Below are positions 25,869-33,737 of a DNA stretch of 64,000 bases, one piece after another; the stretch's first letter is position 1; each line of letters opens with the position of its first letter. The stretch is from Streptomyces xylophagus. GTDB lineage: Bacteria > Actinomycetota > Actinomycetes > Streptomycetales > Streptomycetaceae. Below the pieces are notes generated by a model, which saw nothing but the letters and a program-made list of their open reading frames with translations, had not been told where the DNA came from and ran no database searches. The stretch spans positions 101,245-165,244 of the forward strand of contig NZ_JNWO01000018.1 of assembly GCF_000716435.1 (NCBI RefSeq), given 5' to 3'. The position numbers were made by a program, and so were the translations under genes.

Positions 25869-27317
25869 TCAGGCTTCGCCCGTCGCCTTCCGTGTGTGCA
25901 GCTGCCGGGCCACCTCGGCGATCGAGCCCGAAAGGGACGGGTAGACGGTGAAGGCGTTCGCGATCTGTTCGACCGTCAGATTGTTGTCGACGGCGATCGA
26001 GATGGGGTGGATCAGTTCCGAGGCACGGGGCGCGACGACCACACCGCCGACGATGATTCCGGTGCCCGGGCGGCAGAAGATCTTGACGAAGCCGTCGCGG
26101 ATGCCCTGCATCTTGGCGCGCGGGTTGCGGAGGAGGGGGAGCTTGACGACGCGGGCGTCGATCTTGCCGCCGTCGACGTCGGCCTGGGAGTAGCCGACCG
26201 TGGCGATCTCGGGGTCGGTGAAGACGTTCGACGAGACCGTCTTCAGGTTGAGCGGGGCCACCGCGTCGCCGAGGAAGTGGTACATGGCGATACGGCCCTG
26301 CATCGCGGCCACCGAGGCGAGCGCGAAGACGCCGGTCACGTCACCGGCCGCGTAGACGCCGGGGGCGGTCGTCCTGGACACCTTGTCGGTCCAGATGTGG
26401 CCCGACTCGTGCAGCTTGACGCCCGCCTCCTCCAGGCCCATGCCCTCGGAGTTCGGGATGGCGCCGACGGCCATGAGGCAGTGCGAGCCGGTGATGACGC
26501 GGCCGTCGGCGAGGACGACCTCGACCTTGTCGCCGACACGCTTGGCGGACTGGGCGCGGGAGCGGGCCATGACGTTCATGCCGCGGCGCCGGAAGACGTC
26601 CTCGAGGACGGCGGCGGCGTCCGGGTCCTCGCCGGGCAGGACGCGGTCGCGGGAGGAGACGAGGGTAACCTTGGAGCCGAGGGCCTGGTAGGCGCCGGCG
26701 AACTCGGCACCGGTGACACCCGAGCCGACCACGATCAGCTCGTCGGGGAGTTCGGTGAGGTCGTAGACCTGGGTCCAGTTCAGGATGCGCTCGCCGTCCG
26801 GGCGGGCGTCGTCCAGCTCGCGGGGGTGACCGCCGGTCGCGATGAGGACGGCGTCGGCGACGAGCGTCTCCTCGGTGCCGTCGGCCGCCTTCACGATCAC
26901 CTTGCGGGAACCGTCGATCGCCTGCATGCCGTCGAGCCGGCCCCGACCGCGCATGACACGGGCGCCGGCCCGGGTCACGGACGCGGTGATGTCGTGCGAC
27001 TGGGCGAGCGCGAGGCGCTTCACACGCCGGTTCACCTTGCCGAGGTCGACCCCGACAACCCTGGCGGCCTGCTCCAGGGGTGGAGTGTCGTCGGCGACGA
27101 TGATGCCGAGTTCCTCGTACGACGAGTCGAAGGTGGTCATCACCTCGGCCGTCGCGATAAGGGTCTTCGACGGGACGCAGTCGGTCAGCACCGACGCCCC
27201 GCCCAGACCGTCGCAGTCGACGACGGTCACCTCCGCGCCGAGCTGCGCTGCCACCAGCGCCGCTTCATAGCCGCCGGGTCCGCCACCGATGATCACGATC
27301 CGAGTCACGTACCCCAT
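25869..27317 (-). CDS. lpdA: LpdA-like NAD(P)H-quinone/flavoprotein disulfide reductase-family dehydrogenase
   Basis: The 482-residue FAD protein starts with the dinucleotide fold IVIIGGGPGGYEAALVAAQL and has a second NAD(P) fold, LIVVGSGVTGAEFAGAYQAL. At the redox site lipoamide dehydrogenases carry C-x4-C; here the sequence is GGASVLTDCVPSKTL, so only the second Cys remains. This matches the Mycobacterium tuberculosis LpdA (Rv3303c) type, which lacks lipoamide activity and reduces quinones. The dimer interface motif FTDPEIATVGYSQADV and the C-terminal HPISIAVDNNLT are present. It does not belong to a pyruvate dehydrogenase operon here. Confidence 0.92.
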   Translation of the reverse strand: MGYVTRIVIIGGGPGGYEAALVAAQLGAEVTVVDCDGLGGASVLTDCVPSKTLIATAEVMTTFDSSYEELGIIVADDTPPLEQAARVVGVDLGKVNRRVKRLALAQSHDITASVTRAGARVMRGRGRLDGMQAIDGSRKVIVKAADGTEETLVADAVLIATGGHPRELDDARPDGERILNWTQVYDLTELPDELIVVGSGVTGAEFAGAYQALGSKVTLVSSRDRVLPGEDPDAAAVLEDVFRRRGMNVMARSRAQSAKRVGDKVEVVLADGRVITGSHCLMAVGAIPNSEGMGLEEAGVKLHESGHIWTDKVSRTTAPGVYAAGDVTGVFALASVAAMQGRIAMYHFLGDAVAPLNLKTVSSNVFTDPEIATVGYSQADVDGGKIDARVVKLPLLRNPRAKMQGIRDGFVKIFCRPGTGIIVGGVVVAPRASELIHPISIAVDNNLTVEQIANAFTVYPSLSGSIAEVARQLHTRKATGEA

Positions 27318-27391
27318 TGTCCCGCACGCTTCAAGGTGCTTCCGCCCGGGGGCGCGGCCGTGCGTGGTTCGCCTTGCGTCTGGTGTGGGTC

Positions 27392-27503
27392 GGGGCCGCG
27401 CCGGGGGGTGTCCGTCCTCGGAACGGCGCGGAATCGGTCATCTACCAACGTGCTCGTGTTGACGCGCCAACCGCTGCGGGCGGACACCCCCCGACACGGC
27501 CCC
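27392..27503 (+). repeat. 112-bp inverted-repeat element, copy B
   Basis: Arms 27392-27414 and 27481-27503. Opposite orientation to copy A at 11416, same length, with most differences in a central segment (27440-27458). Flanking similarity extends on both sides to about 27361 and 27536. It lies between two divergent genes. Confidence 0.85.
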
Positions 27504-27601
27504 TTCTCGCCGTACGCGGCCGACTGGCCGCTGGGGTGCGCCGCCGTTCCGACCCCCGGTTACGGGAGTGGCGGGTGGGTTCGCTGCCGTACTCTCGGAG
27601 C

Positions 27602-28039
27602 ATGTCGCTCTACGCCGCGTACGCCGGCAATCTCGACGCGCGGCTGATGACCCGCCGCGCCCCGCACTCACCGTTGCGCGCCACGGGCTGGCTGAACGGG
27701 TGGCGGCTGACCTTCGGCGGTGAGCACATGGGCTGGGAGGGTGCGCTCGCGACGATCGTGGAGGCCCCGCGCTCCCAGGTCTTCGTCGCGCTGTACGAGA
27801 TCGCCCCGCCCGACGAGGACTCCATGGACCGCTGGGAGGGCGTCGGCCTCGACGTCTACCGCCGGATGCGGGTCCGCGTGCACACCCTGGAGGGCGAGGA
27901 ACCCGCCTGGGTGTATGTGCTGAACGGCTACGAGGGGGGACTTCCGTCGGCGCGGTACCTCGGTGAACTGGCCGACGCCGCCGAGTCCGCGGGCGCGCCC
28001 CACGACTATGTGATGGAGCTGCGGAAGCGGCCCTGCTGA
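27602..28039 (+). CDS. Gamma-glutamylcyclotransferase-fold protein
   Basis: The 145-residue protein begins SLYAAYAGNLDARLMTRRAP, the YGxN-like motif (here YAGNL) of the GGCT/AIG2 fold, and continues with GWRLTFGG. The acid residue in VALYEIAPPDEDSMDRWEGV matches the catalytic Glu region of the family. The substrate is unknown. The ATG at 27602 has GGAG only 1 nt upstream, so translation may not use it. Gene order before purine nucleoside phosphorylase matches S. coelicolor as I recall. Confidence 0.88.
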   Translation: MSLYAAYAGNLDARLMTRRAPHSPLRATGWLNGWRLTFGGEHMGWEGALATIVEAPRSQVFVALYEIAPPDEDSMDRWEGVGLDVYRRMRVRVHTLEGEEPAWVYVLNGYEGGLPSARYLGELADAAESAGAPHDYVMELRKRPC

Positions 28040-28119
28040 GCGCTTCCCACACATAACGCCCGTCACCGCTCTCGTTGGAAACGACAAGACAACGATCGCC
28101 ATCCCGTGAGCTCTGTCAT

Positions 28120-28131
28120 CTACGCGCGTAG
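28120..28131. promoter_or_regulatory. Nucleoside-regulon palindrome, site 1
   Basis: CTACGCGCGTAG, a perfect 12-bp palindrome 25 nt upstream of the nucleoside phosphorylase start. A -10-like TACGCT (28144-28149) follows, then 7 nt to the GTG. The same palindrome occurs at 46728 (deoC) and 58099 (add). Confidence 0.75.
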
Positions 28132-28156
28132 GCCCAGACCAGCTACGCTCATCCGC

Positions 28157-28981
28157 GTGAACGCATCTCTTCTTCCGGACGACATCCAGGGCGACCCCCA
28201 TGCCGCCGCTGACGCCGCCGCCACGCGCCTGCGCGAACTGACGGGCGCCGAGACCCACGACGTCGCCCTCGTGATGGGCTCCGGCTGGGGACCGGCCGTC
28301 GACGCGCTCGGCGTGTCCGAGGCCGACTTCCCCGTCACCGAGCTGCCCGGTTTCCCGCCGCCGGCCGTCGAGGGACACGGGGGCAGGGTCCGCTCGTACA
28401 AGATCGGTGACAAGCGCGCGCTGGTCTTCCTCGGCCGTACCCACTACTACGAGGGCCGCGGTGTCGCCGCCGTCGCGCACGGCGTGCGTACGGCCGTCGC
28501 CGCCGGCTGCAAGACCATCGTGCTGACCAACGGCTGCGGGGGGCTCCGCGAGGGTATGCGGCCGGGGCAGCCTGTGCTGATCAGCGACCACATCAACCTC
28601 ACGGCGACCTCCCCGATCGTCGGCGCGAACTTCGTCGACCTGACCGATCTGTACTCGCCTCGGCTGCGCGCCCTGTGCAAGGAGATCGACCCGGCGCTGG
28701 AGGAGGGTGTCTACGCGCAGTTCCCCGGGCCGCACTACGAGACTCCGGCCGAGATTCGGATGGCTCGGGTGATCGGGGCGGACCTGGTGGGGATGTCGAC
28801 GGTGTTGGAGGCCATCGCCGCGCGCGAGGCGGGTGCGGAGGTGCTGGGTATCTCCCTGGTGACGAACCTTGCCGCGGGGATGACGGGTGAGCCGTTGAAC
28901 CACGAGGAGGTTCTTCAGGCGGGCAGGGACTCCGCTACGCAGATGGGGTCGCTGTTGGCCCAGGTGCTCGGGCGGTTGTAG
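28157..28981 (+). CDS. punA: Purine nucleoside phosphorylase (trimeric type)
   Basis: The 274-residue enzyme splits purine (deoxy)nucleosides to base and (deoxy)ribose-1-phosphate. Family motifs are [17 protein letters not shown] (phosphate loop), [55 protein letters not shown], and [26 protein letters not shown]. The GTG at 28157 has no ribosome site but lies 7 nt after a -10 hexamer, so the mRNA is probably leaderless; the upstream in-frame GTG at 28106 would run through the palindrome. Product feeds the mutase downstream. Confidence 0.94.
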   Translation: MNASLLPDDIQGDPHAAADAAATRLRELTGAETHDVALVMGSGWGPAVDALGVSEADFPVTELPGFPPPAVEGHGGRVRSYKIGDKRALVFLGRTHYYEGRGVAAVAHGVRTAVAAGCKTIVLTNGCGGLREGMRPGQPVLISDHINLTATSPIVGANFVDLTDLYSPRLRALCKEIDPALEEGVYAQFPGPHYETPAEIRMARVIGADLVGMSTVLEAIAAREAGAEVLGISLVTNLAAGMTGEPLNHEEVLQAGRDSATQMGSLLAQVLGRL

Positions 28982-29042
28982 GCGCCGAACTTCCTTCCCG
29001 CCCACCCGCCCGACTCGGTGGGTCGAGAGGTTGAGGTAGAAG

Positions 29043-29095
29043 CAGGCCGGCTCCGGAGCCGGGAAGCGGACACGACAGGCCGTCTCCGGAGCCGG
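29043..29095 (+). repeat. Two direct 20-bp repeats with inner palindromes
   Basis: CAGGCCGGCTCCGGAGCCGG (29043-29062) and CAGGCCGTCTCCGGAGCCGG (29076-29095) differ at one base. Each contains CTCCGGAG. They precede an A7 tract and the mutase gene by about 45 nt, so they could be binding sites or an attenuating hairpin. Confidence 0.6.
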
Positions 29096-29140
29096 AACCA
29101 AAAAAATCCGACCCATCACCCCACGAAAGGCTGACCGGAC

Positions 29141-30775
29141 GTGCACGACGACGAACTCATCGCACGGGCCAGGACCTGGCTCGGCGAGGATCCCGACGCG
29201 GACACGCGTGAGGAGCTCGGCAAGCTCATCGACGCCGGGGACGTCACGGAGCTCGCGGAGCGCTTCCGCGGCACCCTGCAGTTCGGCACCGCCGGTCTCC
29301 GGGGCGAACTCGGCGCCGGGCCCATGCGCATGAACCGCTCGGTCGTCATCCGGGCCGCCGCCGGTCTCGCCGCGTACCTCAAGCAGCACGGCGCGACCGA
29401 CGGAGTCGTCGTCATCGGCTACGACGCCCGGCACAAGTCCGCGGACTTCGCCCGCGACACCGCCGCCGTGATGGTCGGCGCGGGGCTCAAGGCGGCCGTG
29501 CTCCCCCACCCCCTCCCCACCCCCGTACTCGCCTTCGCCATAAGGCACTTGGGCGCGGTCGCCGGCGTGGAGGTCACCGCGAGCCACAACCCGCCCCGGG
29601 ACAACGGTTACAAGGTCTACCTCGGCGACGGCTCCCAGATCGTGCCGCCGGCCGACGCGGAGATCGCCGCCGAGATCGAGGCCGTCGACTCCCTGCACGA
29701 CGTGGCCCGTCCGGACACCGGCTGGGAAACCCTCGACGACAGCGTCCTGGACGCCTACCTCGCCCGCACGGACGCCGTCCTCGCCCCGGACTCCCCCCGC
29801 ACCGCCCGCACCGTCTACACGGCGATGCACGGCGTCGGCAAGGACGTGCTGCTGGCCGCGTTCGCCCGGGCCGGCTTCCCCGAGCCGGTGCTCGTCGCCG
29901 AACAGGCCGAGCCCGACCCGGACTTCCCGACCGTCGCGTTCCCCAACCCGGAGGAGCCCGGCGCGATGGACCTCGCCTTCGCGCGGGCCCGCGCCACGGA
30001 CCCCGACCTGATCATCGCCAACGACCCCGACGCCGACCGCTGCGCCGTGGCCGTGAAGGCTGACGGCGACTGGCGGATGCTGCGCGGCGACGAGGTCGGT
30101 TCGCTCCTCGCCGCGCACCTCGTGCGGCGCGGCGCCCGGGGCACCTTCGCCGAGTCGATCGTCTCCTCGTCCCTCCTCGGCCGTATCGCCGAGAAGGCGG
30201 GTCTGCCCTACGAGGAGACCCTCACCGGCTTCAAGTGGATCGCCCGGGTGGAGGGGCTTCGCTACGGCTATGAGGAAGCCCTCGGCTACTGCGTCGACCC
30301 CGACGGCGTGCGCGACAAGGACGGCATCACCGCCGCCCTGCTCATCACCGAGCTGGCGTCCGAGCTGAAGGAGGGGGGGCGCGATCTGCTCGACCTCCTC
30401 GACGATCTCGCCGTGGAGCACGGTCTGCACGCCACCGATCAACTGTCGGTGCGGGTCGAGGACTTGGCCGTCATCGCCGATGCCATGCGGCGGTTGCGCG
30501 AGCGCCCTCCGACCGCGCTCGCGGGGCTCGCCGTCACCAAGGCCGAGGACCTGACCGAGGGCACGGACAAGCTGCCGCCCACCGACGGCCTGCGCTACAC
30601 GCTCGACGGTGCCCGCGTCATCGTCCGGCCCAGCGGCACCGAGCCCAAACTGAAGTGCTACCTGGAGGTCGTGGTCCCGGTCGCCGCGCACGCCGATCTT
30701 CCGGCGGCCCGTGCGCGGGCGGCCGAGACGCTCGCGACGATCAAGCGGGACCTGTCGGCGGCGGCCGGTATCTGA
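29141..30775 (+). CDS. PGM2-like phospho-sugar mutase (phosphopentomutase/phosphomannomutase family)
   Basis: The 544-residue alpha-D-phosphohexomutase has the substrate-entry motif RFRGTLQFGTAGLRGELG, the phosphoserine loop TASHNPPRDNGYKVYL, the Mg loop NDPDADRCAVAV, the sugar loop TLTGFKWIARVEG and the phosphate loop RPSGTEPKLKCYLEV. This long subtype includes human PGM2, which acts on deoxyribose-1- and ribose-1-phosphate, and would link nucleoside phosphorylase to deoC. GTG start with AAAGG 11 nt upstream. It may also act on hexose phosphates. Confidence 0.93.
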   Translation: MHDDELIARARTWLGEDPDADTREELGKLIDAGDVTELAERFRGTLQFGTAGLRGELGAGPMRMNRSVVIRAAAGLAAYLKQHGATDGVVVIGYDARHKSADFARDTAAVMVGAGLKAAVLPHPLPTPVLAFAIRHLGAVAGVEVTASHNPPRDNGYKVYLGDGSQIVPPADAEIAAEIEAVDSLHDVARPDTGWETLDDSVLDAYLARTDAVLAPDSPRTARTVYTAMHGVGKDVLLAAFARAGFPEPVLVAEQAEPDPDFPTVAFPNPEEPGAMDLAFARARATDPDLIIANDPDADRCAVAVKADGDWRMLRGDEVGSLLAAHLVRRGARGTFAESIVSSSLLGRIAEKAGLPYEETLTGFKWIARVEGLRYGYEEALGYCVDPDGVRDKDGITAALLITELASELKEGGRDLLDLLDDLAVEHGLHATDQLSVRVEDLAVIADAMRRLRERPPTALAGLAVTKAEDLTEGTDKLPPTDGLRYTLDGARVIVRPSGTEPKLKCYLEVVVPVAAHADLPAARARAAETLATIKRDLSAAAGI

Positions 30776-30803
30776 ACGGGCGGGCCAAGGGGCCCTGAGT
30801 GAT

Positions 30804-30834
30804 CGGGAGTTGGGCGATTCACCGGGAGTTGGGC
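30804..30834 (+). repeat. 12-bp direct repeat after the mutase gene
   Basis: CGGGAGTTGGGC at 30804-30815 and again at 30823-30834, 19-bp period. It lies in the 222-nt gap between the mutase and the sortase lipoprotein, which holds no gene and marks the edge of the accessory cluster. Confidence 0.55.
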
Positions 30835-30997
30835 TGTCGCATGCTCCCCGGCCGCCCTCTTCCACCACCCTCACCCCATCCTTGAACGGCAGTTCGGATG
30901 TACTCCATACCCCCCTTGGGGACATCCGCAGGAAGGCGCCCCGCCAGCCCCCTTTGCACCGGCGGGCCGCCGTCCGCGCTCGGCCCGTGCACGGGGT

Positions 30998-31726
30998 TCA
31001 GTCACGCACCAGGTAACTGAACCCCGTGTCCGGTCCCACGCAGGACTGGAGGGTGAGGTCGCCCCAGTAGAGGCCGGCGGCCGGGACGCCACGGCCCGGG
31101 GTGACGTAGTGGGCGTAGACCGTGTATCTCCAGGTGCCGCGCGGGGTGCTGATCGTGACCTTGGTGCCGACGCCGAGGGTGGCGAACCGGTCGAAGCCGC
31201 AGTAGTCGTGGCCGACGATCACCACCGTGCGCAGTTCGTAGCCGTCCTCGGTGCCGATGTTGGGGCCCGTCCACTGCACGGCGTTGCGGCAGGCGTCGAC
31301 CTCCGCCTGGTCGCCCCGGACGACCGTCGAGGACCAGTCGCCGATACGGATCGTGGTGGACGTGGGGCGCCCGGTCGTCGCCGTGTCGGTGGTCGGCGCG
31401 GCGGACCGGGTGCGGCGGGGCGGGGCGACGGGTACCGGCCGGGACAGGTCCGGGCCGGGCACCCGGCCGTCCGAGGCGCTCGGAGAGGGACGGGCCGGGG
31501 CTGATGCCGGTGCCCGGCGCGGCGGAGCGGCCGGGGAGGCCGTCGGGGCGGTCACGACCGATCGCGGCACCGAAGGCGTGGGAGCAGCAGCCGGAGCGGA
31601 TCTCGCCGTGGTCGGCGATCCGGCCGCGGTGTGCGTGACCCGCACCCCGGCCCCGCAGCCGGCGAGGAGCAGGACCGCCAGCACGCACACAGCCGCACCC
31701 GCATTCGCGCCCGGCCACCGCGTCAT
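30998..31726 (-). CDS. Lipoprotein with C-terminal sortase domain
   Basis: The 242-residue protein has a lipoprotein signal peptide (lipobox LLAGC near residue 24), a Thr/Pro/Ala-rich stalk to about residue 130, and a sortase-like domain. The expected catalytic His is in [11 protein letters not shown], the Cys in LTLQSCVG and an Arg in FSYLVRD, so the triad looks intact. The central YGxPF-type segment is degenerate. Sortases join surface proteins to the wall; a lipid-anchored form is unusual, since most have an N-terminal transmembrane helix. The start overlaps the pstB stop by 4 nt, so it is the last gene of the Pst-like operon. Confidence 0.82.
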   Translation of the reverse strand: MTRWPGANAGAAVCVLAVLLLAGCGAGVRVTHTAAGSPTTARSAPAAAPTPSVPRSVVTAPTASPAAPPRRAPASAPARPSPSASDGRVPGPDLSRPVPVAPPRRTRSAAPTTDTATTGRPTSTTIRIGDWSSTVVRGDQAEVDACRNAVQWTGPNIGTEDGYELRTVVIVGHDYCGFDRFATLGVGTKVTISTPRGTWRYTVYAHYVTPGRGVPAAGLYWGDLTLQSCVGPDTGFSYLVRD

Positions 31727-32592
31727 CCGAACCGTCCGTTCACGTAGTCCGAAGTCCGTTCGTCCTGGGGCGAGTTGAACATCGCCTGGGTGTCGCCGTG
31801 TTCGACGATGACACCCGGGGTGTTCTGCGAGGCGAGGAAGAAGGCGCAGCTGTCCGAGACGCGGGCGGCCTGCTGCATGTTGTGGGTGACGATGACGATG
31901 GTCACCTCGGACTTGAGCTCGGCGATGGTCTCCTCGATGCGCCGGGTGGAGGTCGGGTCGAGCGCCGAGCAGGGTTCGTCCATGAGCAGCACCCGGGGTC
32001 GTACCGCCAACGACCGTGCGATGCACAGGCGTTGCTGCTGTCCGCCGGAGAGGGCGCCGCCGGGCTGGCGGAGGCGGTCCTTGACCTCCTTCCACAGGCC
32101 CGCCTTGATCAGGCACTCCTCGACCAGGTCGTCCTTGCCGTCGCGGCTCGCCCTGATGGCGTTGAGTTTGAGGCCGGCGAGGACGTTGTCGTAGATCGAC
32201 ATGCTGGGGAAGGGGTTCGGTTTCTGGAAGACCATGCCGATCTGGCGGCGGGCGTGGGTGATGCGGCGGCCGCGGTCGTAGATGTCCTCGTCGTCGAGGA
32301 GGACCCGGCCGGCCAGTGAGGCGGAGCCGATCAGTTCGTGCATGCGGTTGAGGATGCGCAGGAAGGTCGACTTGCCGCAGCCGGAGGGGCCGATGAGCGC
32401 GGTGACCTCGCGGGCGGGCATGGTGAGCGAGACCCGGTCGAGGACCTTGTGGTCGGCGAACCAGGCGGAGACGGAGTCGGCGCGCAGGCTCGCGGGGCCC
32501 TGCCCGGTGCTGGCGACGGGCGGCTGGAGGAGCGTGTCGGTGAGGTCGGGGTTCGCGTCCGAAGGGGCGTTCCCGGTGAGGTCGGTGGACAT
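31723..32592 (-). CDS. pstB: Phosphate-type ABC transporter ATPase
   Basis: The 289-residue ATPase has Walker [11 protein letters not shown]-loop [17 protein letters not shown], signature [16 protein letters not shown], Walker [14 protein letters not shown] and the switch His in IVIVTHNM. The family pattern KPNPFP-MSIYDN is specific to PstB. An N-terminal extension of about 35 residues with no similarity precedes the fold. It energises the permeases encoded at 42267 and 40924 but is separated from them by five genes, an unusual order; there is no phoU after it. Confidence 0.93.
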   Translation of the reverse strand: MSTDLTGNAPSDANPDLTDTLLQPPVASTGQGPASLRADSVSAWFADHKVLDRVSLTMPAREVTALIGPSGCGKSTFLRILNRMHELIGSASLAGRVLLDDEDIYDRGRRITHARRQIGMVFQKPNPFPSMSIYDNVLAGLKLNAIRASRDGKDDLVEECLIKAGLWKEVKDRLRQPGGALSGGQQQRLCIARSLAVRPRVLLMDEPCSALDPTSTRRIEETIAELKSEVTIVIVTHNMQQAARVSDSCAFFLASQNTPGVIVEHGDTQAMFNSPQDERTSDYVNGRFG

Positions 32593-32637
32593 GGTGGTGT
32601 GGTCAACTCCCGTACGCGGTCGGGTGGTTCGGGTGGT

Positions 32638-33600
32638 TCAGAGCAGGTTCGGCAGCAGGGCGACGATCGCTCCGGAGTCGGCGAGGCCCAGGGCCAGCAG
32701 CAGGGGGCCCGCGCAGATCCAGGTCTGCCAGCGGCCCCAGACCCGGTGGGCGACCACCGCGAGCAGGGCGGCGAGCAACAGGCCCTGGGACCACAGGAAG
32801 ACGCGGAGCCAGGCGCCGTCGTCGCCGCCGAGTGCCTCCTCGGAGGCCGCGATCCAGCCGGGGCGCAGTCCGCGCGGCGGGTTGGCCTGCACGGGGGTGA
32901 TCAGCTTGGCGTCGACCCGCAGCACACCGCTCGGTGTGTAGGGGGCGCCGGTGGCGGTGATCAGGGTGAGCCGGCCCTGTCCCTGGCCGATGGGGGCGGG
33001 CAGCGGGTCGCCCGCGCGGCGGATGCCGGTGACCTCGTAGACGGCCTTGGTCTGGCCGGTGGTCAGCTCGACGCGGGCGCCGACGGGCAGGTTGTGCAGG
33101 TTGAGGAAGGGGCTGCCGTATCCCCACTGGCGGCCCATGACCACCGAGGTGCCGGCCTGGCCGGGCAGCGGGGTGTCCCGGCGGTGGCCCGGCCCCGACA
33201 TCAGCACCTCGGAGGTGGTGCCCTCGGCGACGACCTCCTCGATGCCGAGGACGGGAACGCGCAGCAGCGCGACGGGCGCGCCCGGCTTCAACATCCTTCC
33301 CTCGTAGTCGCGTTGGCCCACGGGTGCGGTGCCCAGGGCGAGTTCCTTGCGCAGTTCGTCGTAGGCCGTCCGCTGGTCCCGGGCGTGCTGGAGGTGGCCG
33401 ACGACGGTGAGGTTCGCGGCGAAGCCGAGGAGCACGGCGGCCAGGACGCACAGGACCGCCCCGGCGAGCGCGAGCCCGGGGCGGGCGGGGGGCCGCGGGG
33501 TCTCCTGCCGCGGCTGGGTGGTCGGCGGGGGTGGTGGCGGGTCCGGGGGGCCGTCGGTCGGCGCCGACGCGTCGGCCGGGGGCGGGGCGAGCGTGGTCAC
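32638..33600 (-). CDS. Sortase-fold membrane protein lacking the catalytic His and Cys
   Basis: The 320-residue protein has a Pro-rich cytosolic N-terminus, one transmembrane helix (LALAGAVLCVLAAVLLGFA), a sortase-like domain, and two C-terminal helices (GLLLAALLAVVAHRVWG; GPLLLALGLADSGAIVALL). In class C/E sortases the active site reads AGHRTTYGxPF and LTLVTCTP; here the matching segments are MGRQWGYGSPF and LTLITATGAP, so His is replaced by Arg and Cys by Ala. The fold-defining LRVPVLGIEEVVAEGTT and YEVTGIRRAGDP are present. It is therefore likely a non-catalytic partner or receptor. GAGGAG 8 nt before GTG at 33600 fixes the start. Confidence 0.8.
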   Translation of the reverse strand: MTTLAPPPADASAPTDGPPDPPPPPPTTQPRQETPRPPARPGLALAGAVLCVLAAVLLGFAANLTVVGHLQHARDQRTAYDELRKELALGTAPVGQRDYEGRMLKPGAPVALLRVPVLGIEEVVAEGTTSEVLMSGPGHRRDTPLPGQAGTSVVMGRQWGYGSPFLNLHNLPVGARVELTTGQTKAVYEVTGIRRAGDPLPAPIGQGQGRLTLITATGAPYTPSGVLRVDAKLITPVQANPPRGLRPGWIAASEEALGGDDGAWLRVFLWSQGLLLAALLAVVAHRVWGRWQTWICAGPLLLALGLADSGAIVALLPNLL

Positions 33601-33636
33601 GGGGTGCGCTCCTCGAAGCGGGACGGTTTCCTTCGT

Positions 33637-33685
33637 ACGACGTCTCTCGTACGACGCCGCTGTGCACGGCGTCTCTCGTACGGCG
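33637..33685 (-). repeat. 20-bp direct repeats in the leader of the pseudosortase gene
   Basis: 33637-33656 and 33666-33685 match at 18 of 20 positions, around the core GTCTCTCGTACG; CGTACGRCG occurs three times at 33634, 33648 and 33677. They lie between the hairpin at 33694 and the ribosome site of the downstream gene, a place suited to a regulator. Confidence 0.6.
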
Positions 33686-33693
33686 GTCGGGCG

Positions 33694-33727
33694 GGTCCGG
33701 GGGCGCGTCGGCGTGCGCCCCCGGACC
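33694..33727 (-). terminator. Strong hairpin inside the Pst-like cluster
   Basis: A perfect 13-bp stem (GGTCCGGGGGCGC at 33694-33706, GCGCCCCCGGACC at 33715-33727), 8-nt loop, 11 nt after the stop of the Ig-repeat protein. It likely reduces expression of the sortase and ATPase genes that follow. Confidence 0.8.
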
Positions 33728-33737
33728 ACCCGGGCGG

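Noticed and set aside
25815..27647. Long plus-strand ORF of 610 codons
   Set aside because: It is the antisense shadow of the LpdA-like gene; composition of the translated frame is Arg/Val/Gly/Asp-rich nonsense and it crosses the 112-bp repeat.
27668..30925. 1085-codon minus-strand ORF
   Set aside because: Shadow of punA and the mutase gene, which have clear family motifs on the plus strand.
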